A stretch of 64,000 nt of DNA from Epichloe hybrida (taxonomy: Eukaryota; Ascomycota; Sordariomycetes; Hypocreales; Clavicipitaceae), in the NCBI GenBank assembly GCA_019022495.1, contig JAFEKR010000047.1:186001-250000 (forward strand). The letters run 5' to 3'. Shown here one piece after another: positions 1 to 13,633 of this stretch. A model generated the notes under the pieces. It did not search any database. It was not told the origin of the DNA and worked only from the letters and a program-made list of their open reading frames with translations. The translations under genes were made by a program, and so were the position numbers. Position 1 is the stretch's first letter. Every line of letters starts with the position of its first letter.

Positions 1-3000
1 ATTTCCTATAGGTTCTTTTCCTTTCTATTTCTTTTAGAAGCTATTTAAGGCTTCTTTAGTCTAGTGCTAGTTTAAATACTAATATTTTATATAGAAAAAT
101 ACGCTATAATATTACTAAGCTTTATAAGTACCTTATTTTTAGTGCTATTCTAGCTTTAATTTACTTAGGAACTTATAACCTTAGATAAGTATTTAAGGAA
201 GTTCTTAACCTAAAAGTAATTAGATTAAGTAAAAGTAAAAGGCCTAGAAGTAAGTCCCCTTTACCTTTATTTTGCCTTATTTCTAGGTCTAACCTAGGGT
301 AACTAGGTAAGCTATAAGAGATCTAGTATATATTCTATAAGATATAATCTATTAAAAATAAGGGCTATTAGTGCTATAATATTATTAGTAAGTTAGTTTA
401 TTTCTAGTTTAAGGGTAAGGCTAATCTATATATAAAGGGGTAATATCTAACGCCTATTTTAATTATTAGGTCTATAATTATATATATATTAAGGTAATAT
501 TAACTCCTATGCTTATTCTAAGCTTACTCTAGTGCTAATTTACTTATAGCTAAACATTACTAGTTAGTAAGGGGAATATTAGTAATTAGTTAAGACCTAG
601 GCTAGTATAGTTACTAGAAGTAATATAAGTGGTTTTACTTTAGCTTAGTAGTAGCTTTATTCTATAGCTAACTTTAATTATCTAGGCCCTAGAGGACTAT
701 ATAGCTTAGGTTAAGAAACTTTATACTAAAAACTATACTAAGAAGAAATAAGGTATTACTATAGTAAGCCTAGACTTAGCTAGGTCTAGGTCTATAAAGA
801 AATAATATAATAAGGTTATCTTTTAGCTTTAGTAGCTTAATGCCTAAGTAGTAAAGATAAACTAGCTCCTAGTTACTAGCCTATTAGCTAAGGGTAAGAG
901 TAAGGTAATAGAGAATATAATCCCTATTCCTAAGAAGAAATAAGGCTAATTCTAGGTTAGTAAAGGGGTAGTAGTAGGCTAGTGTAAAATAATACCTATA
1001 GCTTTTTAACTTAAAATTAATCTAATAACTATTCTAGACCTATGGTTTTCCTATTATAGTATGATTTTGCCTTATATTTAGCTTGCCTCTATAGCTATAC
1101 TATTTTACCTAGTGCCTCTCTTTAGTTATTTATAGTGTCTATTTATTAGTTAGTTTAGTTACCCCTAGGGTAGCCTAGATTCTCCTTTAGTTTATATTAA
1201 CTAAAGGCTAGGTCTTATACTAATATATAGTATTAGAGTTTTCTTATACTAAGAAATTACTTTATAATATATCTTGCCTTTAGGGGATTATCTAGGGCTA
1301 GCCTTACCTCCTATATATCTCTAGGCTATTTTATTTAAGGGTATCTATAGTTATAGTTAGTGTAGTTAATAATTATATAGTACTAGTCTTTAACTATATA
1401 ACTATAGCTATATAGGGGTAAAGCTACCTTAGGAATATGCCTTTAGAAAAGGAACTTATTAAGGCTAATCTTTCCTATATATAATTATACTATTATAAAG
1501 GAAATATACTTATTAAGCTTAGTGTAAAATTTCTAGATTTCCTTTAGGTTATAGGTAAGTAAGTGATTCTCTATTAGCTCTCTCTTATACTTATATTATC
1601 TCTATTACCTATTAAAATACTAGTTTTCCTATCTTTTCTTTTACTTCTTATATAGTTATATATTTAGTTTATTATTAGTAAGTAAGGGTTTTCTTTTATA
1701 TTATAGTACTATTTACACTAAGTTAGCTATAGCCTATATCTTATTTATTATTTTACTAAGTATAATCCTTTTCTTAAACTTTTACTTTATCTTATTTAGG
1801 TAAAGGTCTAGGGGGGGGATATAAGTTTTAACTTCTAGCTAAGTAATTAGTATAGCCTTAAATACTTTAGCTATAGTCTAGAGATAGGTTAATTAGTTTA
1901 CTATAAAACTTCTAACTATTCCTTATAGTTTTCCTCCTTTCTTAGTTAGGGTATAGTAAGCGCTTACCCTATAGGTAAGAATAAGCTAGACTACATATAT
2001 ATATATAAGCTAGGTGTCTCTAAAGCTAATGCCTTATACTAACGCTACTAATATAAAGAGTATAAGCTACTACTAGGCTAGTTTTCCCTTAAGGATATTT
2101 TTATAAGCACTTTAGTTAAGTTTTCTATTTACTTATACCCTAAGGAATTAGTATACCTTTATTAGCGCTATCTTCTTTATACTAAGCTAGACCCTAGCCT
2201 ATAGAGGCCTATAGGCCTTACTAAAGTATATAAGTTTAGTTTTTACTAGGTTAAACTTTACTTTTATCTCTTTTATCTATTCCTTATAGATTTTCTAAGT
2301 AACCTTAAGTTTTCTCTAGGTTTATACTATATTTTTACTAAATACTATAATATTTATATTATTAGTAAATCTAATTATTACTATACCTAGGATAGCCAAA
2401 AGGTATATATAAAGTTTTATAAAGTAAAGGAGAAAGAGAATTAGTAAAAGGGAAGATCCTTATAGGGTGCTAGCCTTAATCTTAAAGGGTCTAGAGAGTT
2501 CTTTATTAAAGCTAAGCTAGCTTATTTTATTTACTAGGAAGCTTTATATTATAGCTATTAGCTAGTAAGGGATTTCTATTAGAATTAGTAAGTAAATTAG
2601 GTATAGGTAGCTAACTCTATTAAAAGTAAATAAGATATTTATCTAGGTAAGTAAGGTAATTTTGCCCTTTCTCTAGGCCTCTTTTACGCACTTTACTAAG
2701 ACCCTAATTATAGTCTTTATTAACTTATTTATCCTATTCCTTATCTATAGCTTTAGGAGAAGTCCTTTTACCTTAGTAAAGGCTATAAGTTACTTTATAA
2801 TTACTACTTCTATAATTTTTCCTATAATATTTAGTAAGGAGATAGGCCTCTAAGTATTAGCTCTCCTTATCTCTTTTATTATCTTACCTAGTTTCCTAAT
2901 TACTAGTACTTTAGTAGTCTAGAATTAGGCTAGGAAATACCTTACTTTAAGGATAGTATTTAGAAGCTAGACTATAGCTTCTTTTACTAGCTTATTATAG

Positions 3001-5640
3001 GCCTTAATAAGGCTTACTAGGAGCTTATTATTACCTAGTGCTTTCTAGCTAGCTATATCTAATATAATATCTAATATCTCTTCTAGTTTAAACTAGTTAT
3101 TATCTAGGAATAGTATGTTATCTAGCTTTAGGAAGGTAAGGTCTAGGATTTAAAAGAGGTTTACTATAGGCTTAGGGAAAAACCTTAGTGCTAGTATACT
3201 TACTTTATCCTTATATATAGTAACTAGGTTTAGGTTATTTTTAGTCCTTTCTAGCTCTAGTAGCCTAGGTAATTCTAAGGGGGCCTAGCTTTAAAGCTAG
3301 GCTTATCTCTCTAGTCTTTACACTCCCTTATTTTTTCTTTATATATTAGCCTTTTATAGGGTGTCTTTTTATATATTTTTTCTCTTAGTTTTAATAACTT
3401 ATTCTTAGTCTTTATTTACCTTAGTATAAGCTTACTAGTTTGCTTTTATTCTCTATTATCTTTATTATCTCTTTACCTATTTAGCTTTAGTAACTACCTC
3501 TTTAGCTATCCTTAACTACTATGCCTCTAGGCTAGGGAGCCCCTAGGGCTTCTATAGGGTTACCTTATCCGCTATTTATTAAAGGTTTATAATAAGCTAG
3601 GTAATATATATGTCTATCCTTTCTTTATCTTATAAATCTAAGGCGTTTTTAGGTTAAAAGCATACCATTACCTTTACCTTTATATATGGTTTATTTATTA
3701 TATTCTATATATATCTAAGGGCCTATAGGATATTATCTTATAGGCTAGTAAAAATACTAATTAGCTATAGGATATAGTTAGATTTAGTAAGGTCTTTTAC
3801 TCCTTTATAGTAAACTTAAATATCTAGGGTTACTTACGCTAGGTTTATAGTACTATCCTTATTATCCTTATATTATCTAGTTAGTTCCCCTTAGGGCATT
3901 ACTAGTCTAAGCCTTTACTAGCTTATAAGTTCTAGTAGCTTATTTACTTTATTAGTAGTTCTATCTAGCCTATCCTAGAGAGAATGCTTTTAGTTAAAAT
4001 CTCCTATAAATACACTTTAGTTATATAGTATCTTTATATTAATATCTTATATAGGGGTGTTTTAGTTATTACTATAACCTTCTAAATAAAGGGAATAAAT
4101 ATTAATCCTATAAATTTCCACTAGTAACTAGTTAGGCCCTCCCTAGGCTAACTATAACCCTATATTATATTTCTTATTAATATATATAGTATTATGCTTA
4201 TTATAGTATATAAGTTAAAACTAGGTAAGGCCTAGTGTAAGGGGCTATAGATATTTTATATATTCTTACTCTTAGATTACTATTATATCTATATTAGTTT
4301 AGTAATAGAGTATAATATATATTAGGCTATCCTTCTTATTTATATTCTAGAAGAGAACTTATAATATTACTATATTAATTAGGGGGGTAGTAATAAGTCT
4401 TAGCTATCCTATACTAGTTTTATTCTAGCCTTAAGTTATTTTATATAGTGCCTAATACTCCTAGCTCTTAGCTATTTAGCGCTTTACTTTATATTTATAA
4501 GTTAATCTCTTTTTCTTCCTATTATTACTATAGGTTCTATAGCTATGCTAGCTCTCTCTTAGGCTAGAGCTAGGTTCTTACTAGGGGAGCTAGAGGTAAA
4601 GCAGGATAGTTATTTTAAGTAACTAGCCTTTACTATGTTTTACTTCTCTTTTAGTACTAGGTAGTCTCTAGACTAGGCTAGGTGTAGTCTAAAGTATAGG
4701 ATATAGTTTTCCTTAAGTTATCTATTTATTATTAGGCATAATGCCTTACTATCTTCGTGCTAGCTAGCTTTATACCTACTATACCTTAGTGCTACCTTAT
4801 AAAACTTAGTAATATATCCTATTTAGAAGTAGTTATAATACTATCTAGGTTATAAGGTCTTATTATATAGTTTAGTTTAGAATAGCTTTGCTTTAAAGAC
4901 TATTTTATCTTAGTATATCTTATTAGTATCTTTAACTTTAGCTAGTCTAAGAATAAGGGTGGTTTACTAGGCATTCTTACCCTAGGGGTGTCTTATAGTT
5001 ACCTTAATTATGTTTACTTTATTTGCTTTTTTAATTTCTATTACTAGGTTCTTAATCGATATATACTTTATTAGGAAACCCTTAATAATAATGCTAAGTA
5101 TATAGTAGTAAATAGCTACCTCTAGGCTAAACACTTTAGTAATCTATTTTTAGTTTTCTTTATATTACGCTACGTTTCCTTTAAAGGTAATAATTATATT
5201 CTTACTAGGGAGTCTTCTAGCTACTACTACTAAGGCTTGCCTAATAGCTTTATTTATAGCTATAACTATGTCTTCCGCGCCCCTAAACTAGAGTAATTCT
5301 TATATAGTGTTTCCTTTTATAAGTACTTCTCTATGTTATTTTCTAGGGACCTAGAGAGAGGGGGTTAGTATTTAGTTATTTTAGGGTAGGCCTAGCTGTA
5401 ATACTAGCCTAGGTTAGGGAGTTATTATCTTTAGCTTCCTCCCTAATAGCCTCCTTAAGGGCTATTTTTAATGCTTCTTTAGTAGTATAGATATTACTAT
5501 TATTAGTGTTTATAGTTCTTATTTTAGCTTAGGCATGGTTTGCTGCCTAGTTAGCTATAGTAAGTGTAATACGCTATACTTAGGTGACTTTATTACTTAG
5601 GATAAGGCTAGTAATCTTATTGTAATATCTCGTGTCTTTA
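1..5640 (-). mobile_element. RIP-degraded Tad1-like LINE retrotransposon relic
   Basis: This AT-rich block has stops in every frame, but the minus strand keeps LINE landmarks in the expected order. Near 4642-4684 the translation reads as the end of an ORF1 zinc-knuckle region (AWSRD-type motif with cysteines lost). At 3993-4004 the endonuclease motif GDFN is intact, followed by a decayed H-x-x-W region and a GELT-like segment. At 2829-2849 the reverse transcriptase motif RPISLLN is intact and is followed by a GKI-like stretch. Stops are mostly TAG/TAA where Trp or Gln codons are expected, which fits C-to-T and G-to-A change by repeat-induced point mutation. The part below about 1.7 kb was not resolved into domains and may hold the RNase H or a further element. 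The left end lies outside the window. Family assignment rests on short motifs only. Confidence 0.72.
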
Positions 5641-5765
5641 GGGTGTGCGAATTAGTTCTAGTCCGCTGTTAGGTTGTCTTCGCTCCTTTGGACGTTAAAC
5701 TGTCCTATTCCTGCGTTTAGGTGGTGGCTACTCTAAGCTAGCCCCCCTAAGCCCGCGTCAATTAA
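5620..5765. other. GC-richer island at the junction of two transposon relics
   Basis: Within nearly 10 kb of TpA-saturated DNA this short stretch keeps many CpG and CpA/TpG sites and a balanced base composition. It sits exactly between the LINE relic and the truncated gypsy relic. It codes for nothing recognisable. It may be the unmutated 5' end of the LINE, a leftover target sequence, or a segment too short to be recognised by RIP. Confidence 0.55.
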
Positions 5766-8700
5766 TATAAATATAACTAGGTGCTAGTAACCTAGCACTA
5801 ATATTATAAGTATAGCCTTAATTATATATCTAGATATATTTATCTTTACTCTAAGATATATAAGTAAGTTAAAATACACTAGAATTAGCGCTTTCTAAAA
5901 TCTTTATTAAAGTTCTCTAAATACTACTAACTTATAGGGTTTTAGTTTAAATATTACTAGTTAATTCCCTCTAAGGTAATTTATTAACAAAATAATAACT
6001 TTACTATACTATTTAATAAAATAGTAGTAAAATCTAGTAAAACTAAGAAATAACTAAATATTAAAAACACTATATAGTATTAGCTAAGTTATAATTACTT
6101 TAACTCTTACTAAGTTTATTATAATACTTTTCTTTAATATCTTAAAGCCTAAAGATTTAACTTCCTTAACTAAATATTAACACTTCTTAAGGTTAATAAA
6201 AAGGCTTACCTCCTTAAACCTATATAAAACTTATTTAATATACTTTATATACTCTTTAACCTTATTACTATATATTAGTATATTATCTAGATAAATAATA
6301 TAAGTCTTATTAATAAGTCCTTTAAAAGTATTATTAATATACTCCTAAAAAATCACTAGTATATTAACTAGTTTAAGTAGTATTACTAGATATTTAAAGT
6401 AGCTATATTAATAATAAAACACTATTTTTTACTTATTACCTAAGTAAATATATAGCTAGTAATATATATCTTTTAAATCTAGGACTATAAAAATAACTAT
6501 ACTTACTAATTAATTAAGAATTTTAGTAATAAGGGGTAAAGGGGCCTTATTCTTAATTATAATCTTATTTAAGCCCTTATAATTTATATAAAGCCTTAAT
6601 TTCTCTCCTTTCTTTAGGATAAATAAAATTAGGGCTTTAGCTAGGCTAACTAATCTTTTAATTTACCCTTTAAGCTATATACTTATAAGGTACTCTTTAA
6701 GGACCTTTAGCTCTCTCTTAGCTAAATTATATATAAGCCCCTAAGGTAATTTTTTCCTTTTTTCTAATTTAATAGTATAAGTATAATCTCTTAGTTTAGG
6801 AAGCTTACTTACTAACTCTTTAGAAAAAATATCTATAAACTCCTTATATTTTTCTAGGATTATTAGTATAAGGTATTTAGTACTCTTATTTTAATTTAAT
6901 ATAGCTTCTTTATTACTTATATTTTCTAGAATTAGTATAACTATAATACCTTTACTTTTTTATTATAAATAAGTATACTCTAGGATTTATATAGTTACTT
7001 TACTATTTATTTATATATTTATTATTACTAGGTTCTTTAATTAGCCTTTTTCTTTTTTTTTCTTTTTTTTTCTAAAATACTTAGCTTAATCTTTATTACT
7101 TTTAATAATAAAGTAATTACTACTATTTTTTTTCACTTATATACTTACTACTTATTATAAGTAAAGAAAAGATATTTTATTATTACTAGATATCTCTACT
7201 ATTTATATTTCTAATATATAATTATAAGTAAATATTCTTTAATTTAGTTTATACCTAGAATTATTCCTTTACTTATATTAGTAATAAAGTAACTAACTTA
7301 GTAAACTTTTATAAATCCTATATTATCTTTTATTTTAATTAATTTTTTTAAGATTCCTTAATATAAAATTACTTTTTTACTTATACTCTTTAGTATTTTA
7401 TTTAATTATATTATATTCTTTTAATCCTTTTTTAATAATAATTTTAGATAAATTATTAAAGACTATATACTTATATTAAATAGTACTTATATAGCTAATT
7501 ACTAGTTATTTTATTATAAAGATACTTATATTCTTATTTTATTATTTATAGGGTACTTTATAATAAGATTATATTCCTAGGTTTATACTAATTAAACTAG
7601 TATTATATTAGGAAATATAGCTTTATTATTACTTTCTTTATACTTTTTAGTTATATACCTAGTACTTTTATAAGTAAAATAATCTAGTGCTTAATAAGCT
7701 AGTAAAGTATACCTAGGCTTTTTATATTTATAGTATACTAAGAATAATCTTTTCTCTTAATCTTTACTTTATTATTATACCTTATTTATAAGTAATATAA
7801 AATAAAAGTATTATCTCTTTTTTTTAAGGTTTTAACTTTTTTTATTACTTTAGCTTAAACTTATTATAACCTTTACTTTCTTACCTTAGCTTTATAGTTA
7901 GCTTTAGGTTATTAAAATCTCTTAACTAATTATTTACTTTCTTATAGTATTATTTAAGCTATTTAAAAAGATTATAATTCTTAAATGTATAGGGATTTCT
8001 TTAGGTAACTTAGCTTTTACCTTAGCTTAAGCTTATATAAAGAATTAAAATAATTAGTTATTTTTTTACCTAAGATTTAGTAATAACCTTATTACTTCTA
8101 AGTATCTTATACTTATATTTATTATTTTAGTTTTTAGCTATTTTAGAAAATTTACTTAGGTAATTAATAAATAATTTATATACTTATTTATAGCTATATA
8201 ATATATCTATTATTACTTTATATTACTAGCTAAGTAATTACTTATATATATTACCTTAGTTATATTATTCTTAAAGGTATAGTAATTTAATTTAAATAAT
8301 ATATCTAAGTTTACTAAGAAATTCTATAGGCTTTTATATATTTCCTTTTTATATATAAGTATTTTTATTTATATTTTAATAAAACTACCTTACTATATAA
8401 TTATTACTAAGTTACTATAAACTAATAGTAAAATTATAGCTAATATTTAAGAGGTAATTATAAGTCTAAATTAAGGGGTAATTATAGGTCTAGTTTAAGG
8501 TCTAGCTAATCCTAGATTTACCTTAAGCTCCTTAATTTATACCTTTATTTATAAGATCTCTTATTTTCTCTAAAGGTAATATAGCTTAGCTTATATAACC
8601 TTATAATATTATTATAATACCCTTTTCTCTTTAGTTATATTATCTATACCTTTACTTAAATTAGAATTAAGTAATATTTATTATACCCTATTATTATCTA

Positions 8701-9740
8701 TAGTTTTAGATTATAATGGTTCTTTAACTTCCTAATTATTTATAGCTTTATTATTATAAGGTACTAGTGTATTTCTTCTAGATCTTTAAAGCATTAGCTA
8801 TATAATAATCTAGCTAATAGTTTATATCCTTAAAAAGGTTAAAAGAGATTAATTTATTATAGCTTATACTAAAAGGTTATAAATAAAGTAATAGCTAAGA
8901 CTATTATAGTTACTACTAGATAAATACTAGCTAGAGGTAAGTATATAAAGGTTTTAATCTCTAACCTAGTATTAATAATATATATAGTCTTTAATAAATA
9001 CCTTACTTTATAAGCATATAGCTATCTTATAGCTAGCTAGCCTCTTTATTATTTATATAGCTTAAAGGTTCTTTAAAGACTTGCTTTAATAAACATCCTA
9101 TCTCTAACCTCTGCGCTCCTAATAAGAATTTATAATACTTTTAAATAGTCTTATATACTAGCTAGGGTAAGGGACTAATTAGTTATTAATCTTACTATAT
9201 TATAGGTATTATAGGTATTATAGGTATTATAGGTATTATAAGTATTATAGGTATTACTAGTATTAATACCTTTAGGCTATGGTAGTAAAGGTAAAGGTAA
9301 AGCTATATTATTAGCTTTAGCTTATAGTAAAATTACATGCTATAGCTATAGTATATAATATAATACGCTTACTAGCATTACTATATAAGTTAATACCCTT
9401 TTTAATACTATTATAAGCTTATAATAAGCTACTATAATAGTGTTTTTATTATTATAATTATAGGTAATAGGAAATCCCTTAATATAGTTAGTAAAAGAAG
9501 GCTTTACCTTTACTATACCTATATTTACACTAATACTAAGTTAATTATTCCCTAATAATTACCATAAGGAGAAGCTTAGTTAAGTGTAATTTATTTACTA
9601 TAATCCACTAGTAAGGCACCTATAATAGCTTTAATAATATTAATACCTTTAAAAAAACACACTTATTATAGGCATTATAATTTACTTAATAGTGCTATAA
9701 AGATTAATAGATATAAGCTACACTAAAAATAGGTAGGCGG
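5765..9740 (-). mobile_element. RIP-degraded Ty3/gypsy LTR retrotransposon relic, truncated
   Basis: Minus-strand translation shows Ty3/gypsy Pol in order. A CCHC zinc knuckle with its Cys and His codons changed to Tyr lies at 7693-7735. The RT core around 6525-6640 reads LRLYINYKGLNKIIIKN, matching the usual LRLCVDYRGLN pattern. The YLDD box is YLDN at 6282-6293. A K-E-V-K-x-L-G-F motif follows near 6150-6170. The first RNase H motif (RVKINISRYIIKAIL, from an ancestral TDASG-type motif) is near 5815-5860. The element stops about 20 codons later at 5765, so most of RNase H and all of the integrase are missing. Stops are frequent and no ORF survives. I could not define LTRs. The boundary with unique DNA near 9740 is set by composition only. 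Confidence 0.8.
9199..9262. repeat. 9-bp tandem repeat (ATTATAGGT)
   Basis: About seven head-to-tail copies of a 9-bp unit; one copy reads ATTATAAGT and the last is diverged to ATTACTAGT. It lies in the RIP-mutated block upstream of the gypsy relic. Confidence 0.85.
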
Positions 9741-11349
9741 GTTGTCTATCCTAATTAGGACTAATGGCAGATGCACATGAGCGTAGGCTACCTACCCATT
9801 GCAGCCTCGCGCGCCTCGACGGTTGCGTAATGACATGGGATCCCTGTACTGGGTCCTGGATTCTGATTGTTATATGAACACGCCAGACCCCTTATTCTGC
9901 CGCGCTTTTGCTGCACTGCACATACATACTCTGCCGTGCTTGTACGGATTACATGTTACCTACCCTACCCGTCTGGTAGCGGCTCCCAATCAAGCAGGCC
10001 ATTTCGCTTCCTGTCCAGCAGAGAAGGAAGAAGAAAAAAAAAAAAAAAAAAAGAAGAAGAGAGAAAAATGAAAAAAGTCCCCAGTTGCCTCCCCACGCAG
10101 GCCGTTCGTTCGGCAGGGCTATGTGGAGCATGAGCATGAGCATGAGCGAGCAAGCATGATGAGCGAACGTATGTAAAGCCGTGGTGGTCCCGTCCCGCAC
10201 CGTCCCGCGTCGCATGTCGGTCGGCCTGCTCATCAACCTCCTTCCCCATCCGGAGAGGCAACCCAAGTAAATCCGTATTTTTTTTTTTTTTTTTTCCCCC
10301 TCCTCCCCTCTCCCCCCTCTCTCCCCTCCCCTCTTATTTCAAAGAGGCGTCTGCTTATTAGCCAGCTGCCGCTCCGTCCGTCTGCAGAAAACAGGAAAAC
10401 CAGCGGCCGTGCCATGTTTCCATTGTTCGAAAAAGTATCATCCATCCATCCATCCATCTGCTCCGTTATCCATGGTCCCAGTGTGTATTGAACATGACCC
10501 CAGCATGTGCTCCGTTCGCAAGTACAACCACCAGTGTGACACATCAGCTTCGCCCTCACGTCAGTAGACCAAGTTCCGACCTGTGTTTGTTGCCCAAATG
10601 CGCTCTTTAGCCCCCCCCCCCCCTTTTTTTTTTTTTCCCTATCTAACAATTGTTTTTCATAACGAAATGATATGTTGCGTTGCGGTATTTAATGTCTCGT
10701 CCACTCGATGTGCGCGGGACGGCAAACAGACGGGACGGGTCCCCGAACAAAGCAAAGCGGTGGTGGAACAAACCCCCAGAAAGTCGGCCGCCGTAACAGG
10801 TGGTATTCTATATATATGTAAGTCCATATTGCCAAAACTTCCATCACAGGGCAGGGCAGGGCAGGGCAGGGCCGACGGAGTACCCTATTCGGGTCTTGCT
10901 GTCCGGCACCAAGTTCCCCCCATTATCCTTTCGGGCCATTTCCAAGTATTCCGGAATCCTTTCAATGTTCGCACGAATCACAGCGAGCTCGTGACGATGA
11001 AATCTACGGATTAATCGCTCTTGAAAATCGCGCGTCCATCTACAAATAGGGAATATAAGTGGGGTCCAACGGGGACCCAATGAGATGAGAGAGAGAGTAG
11101 ATATCTGTTACTCCGTAGACAACCGCAAAAGCCATACATATACTTTGGCGTCGTACCATGGCAAATGATCCGCCGGATTGCAGTACCCGAGCTTGAAAAA
11201 AATAATGACATTGACACGCTGTACCAAGCACATGTGCTGTGTTCAGGGAACCGTGAGAAAAATGTACATGGTCCATTCTAGATTCCCGTGCGTGAAATGT
11301 CTCAATGTGTACGGACTACATGGCTCTATGTAGAGTAGCTGTTTTCTGG
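9741..11349. other. Intergenic region rich in simple repeats
   Basis: No gene is seen. It marks the return to balanced base composition after the AT-rich block. It contains an A-rich tract near 10031-10070, GAGCAT repeats near 10125-10150, a long T tract near 10278-10297, ATCC repeats near 10439-10460, a poly-C/poly-T stretch near 10610-10635 and a GGGCA array at 10849-10873. The short ORFs here are low-complexity and lack ATG starts or homology. Confidence 0.6.
10849..10873 (+). repeat. GGGCA pentanucleotide array, G-quadruplex candidate
   Basis: Five GGG runs separated by CA, the spacing expected for an intramolecular G-quadruplex. It lies about 480 bp downstream of the RBR ligase stop codon, in intergenic DNA. 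Confidence 0.6.
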
Positions 11350-13633
11350 CTATTGCCGAATCTGCCAGTTGCCGTCGTCAGAGTCAGAGTCTCCCCCATC
11401 GACTTGGTCCTCGGCGTCTATGAGCGCCATTTGTACGAAGCGCCGTACCCAGGCTTCTTGAGCTGGGTCTAACGCACCTGCGACGGCTTCGTTTTGAACG
11501 GGTTGCTGTTGACGGCCAGCAGCAGCAGCAGCAGCAGCGCCACGGCCGATGGGTGGTCTTGCTCTCCTCGGCGCTTGTTGATGCTGACCTCGGGGCCGGT
11601 CGTGACCCCCTGCTCGAGCTGGAGGGCCGTGATGCCCTCCTCTGCCGCGGATATCCCCACGAGGAGCTCCTCCTCGAGGTTGTGCGTGTCCACGTCCGCG
11701 TGCTCTGCCTTGATCGGGAGGAGGCGGTGGTTGGGGTGCTGGCTCTCGACGGGGTCGGTTGTCCATTACGCGCAGAACAAGGGGTGCTTCGCGGGCTACA
11801 GCGATGGGGTTGGGGTTGCCGTTGGGATCGACTGGGTGCCGCGGAGGCGCCGCGTCGTCTTCTTCCTCTTCTGTATCTGGCTCCTCGATTTCGGGAACCA
11901 TCTGCATCAGCTCCTCTGGTTCTGCGGCGGCGGCGGCGGCGGCGGCAGCAGCAGCAGCAGCATCGCCTCCTCCGGGACCACGGCCTCCGACAAAGCCCAA
12001 TCCGACATCATCTCCGTCGCCACCTTCCAACTCCCAGAGTCGCATGTAACAGGATGTAACCTTTCCATCTGACTGTTGGTTGTAGTGCTTGTATGGATTC
12101 GCGGGGTCCAACCACGAAGAACACAGGTAGCAGAAGTGGGTGTCACATCGCGAACAGATCATGTGGTTGCAGCCATGTGTCTTTTGCGCCGGAGCACTGC
12201 ACGTAGGACAAGGGCTCGTGTGCAGTTGCAGATATACTAGAGAAGCCTGCTCTTCCTCTGTCAATTCGTCCTTGTTCCGCTTCGGCGCACAGCGGACGAA
12301 TTCCCCGTGCCAGGTTTGCAGACAGCGACTACAAAAGGCGAACCCACAATCTTCACATATACACAAGAGGTCGGCAGGGTCGAATTTCTTGTTGACCTTT
12401 CTGCCGCTTTCTGTCGTCGTCGTCGTCGTCGTCGTCTTGTCGTTAATTACCGTGTCTTGACTCTCGTCTTGGGTGTCGTCGATCTCATCGCCGGCTGAAT
12501 CTGCAAAATCCAAACCCTCTGGTTTCTTGTGTTTCTTGGACCGGGCAGCACCGTTGCACCACTGGCGGGGACAGTAGATGGTGTCCTTGTCGGCTTCAAG
12601 CTCTGTTTTGTACTTCAGGTTCACGTAGCGCTTAACCGTGTCCTTGGTGAGACCAATCTGGACAAGTTCGCTTGGGCTGATAAAGGTCTTGGACTTGCCT
12701 ACCCTGTCTGCCGGACCGGAAGCCCTGGCTTTGGCGCAGTTGGGCGTGAGGCAGCGCACTGTAGAGATGCCCCCTTCCTTTATGGCATTATTGTAGAAGT
12801 CTTGAAGGCATTGGAGACAAAATATGTGACCGCAGTCCATCATTCTGTGGCACTTTGTGCCCTTTTGGGGGTCTTGTGACGTGTTAGCACGGGTCATTTC
12901 CATATTAAAAAAAAAAAAAAAACCCAACGGCGGGACCTGCACAGGAAGCTACAAAGGGAAGAATAAGGGGGAAAAGAAGACGAAATAACTCACCCAAACA
13001 TATCCCACACTCAAACGTTTCCTTCTCAAACGCCGCCTTCTTCGCATTGATGTCGAAATCCAACACAGCAAGCTTATGCTCCGGGTTTACCTCCAAAGTT
13101 CCCTCAGGGCTGATGGTCCCGAATATATTCTGAGCCTCCCTCTGCAGATGGTCAATGTACGTGTACGCGACCATGTCTCTGCCCGATTCCTCCCACAGCC
13201 GCGGTCCATCCTCTTCCAGAGCACGCAAGGTTTCGCTGGCAAGCCACTGAGGTGCCGTGGAAAGAGAAACGAGAGGCGCTTCGTCCGAAGGGTATCCATC
13301 CGGAAGTGTGATCCGCAAGGACAGCGGAGGCAGGTGAGACACGAGAAGGGTATCAACAGGTTCCGGCGCCGCCGTGCCGCTCCTTATCAGAGATGCCGTC
13401 GAGATATCGCCAGCGGGGCCATCGTGCGTCGCATTCGAGACTGAAGACGCAGCGGGGAAGACGACAGTGACAGGATGTGCCGGTTCCACTGGCAGTTCGA
13501 GTTCAAACGTATACTTGTGTTCGCATCCAATGTTCGGGGCTGGAACATGGTGCGCGTGCCGTATCTCGGGAAAGATGGCCCCGAGGGTCTCGAGCTCCAC
13601 GAACCGAGGGTCGTCGTCGCCCGCATTGTCCAT
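11350..13633 (-). CDS. RWD-RBR E3 ubiquitin ligase (RNF14/Itt1-like)
   Basis: Predicted 720-residue RING-in-between-RING ligase. Exons are 12994-13633 and 11350-12872; the 121-bp intron (12873-12993, GTGAGT donor) splits the first RING so that the join reads CGICLDPQKG, as in RNF14 proteins. The N-terminal RWD domain covers about residues 8-165. RING1 starts at the CxIC motif (about 209) and continues through CGHIFCLQC. The IBR domain spans about 314-407. RING2 reads CPTCSAPAQKTHGCNHMIC, with likely catalytic Cys448. RBR ligases pass ubiquitin through a RING2 cysteine thioester; RNF14-type proteins act on stalled-ribosome factors in animals, and Itt1 interacts with translation release factors in yeast. 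The C-terminal 220 residues are low complexity, with a 13-Ala tract and RG-rich segments, before a conserved-looking WVRRFVQMAL end. The ATG at 13633 opens directly into the RWD domain. Confidence 0.93.

Noticed and set aside
2455..2560. Expected catalytic Y-x-D-D box of the LINE reverse transcriptase
   Set aside because: I looked for it on the minus strand but could not find a clear match; the RT call rests on RPISLLN alone.
9185..9262. CRISPR-like or telomeric repeat
   Set aside because: The 9-bp units have no spacers and do not match TTAGGG; it is a plain tandem repeat.
11553..12059. 168-residue plus-strand ORF antisense to the RBR ligase
   Set aside because: Shadow of the GC-rich low-complexity C-terminus of the real gene on the other strand.
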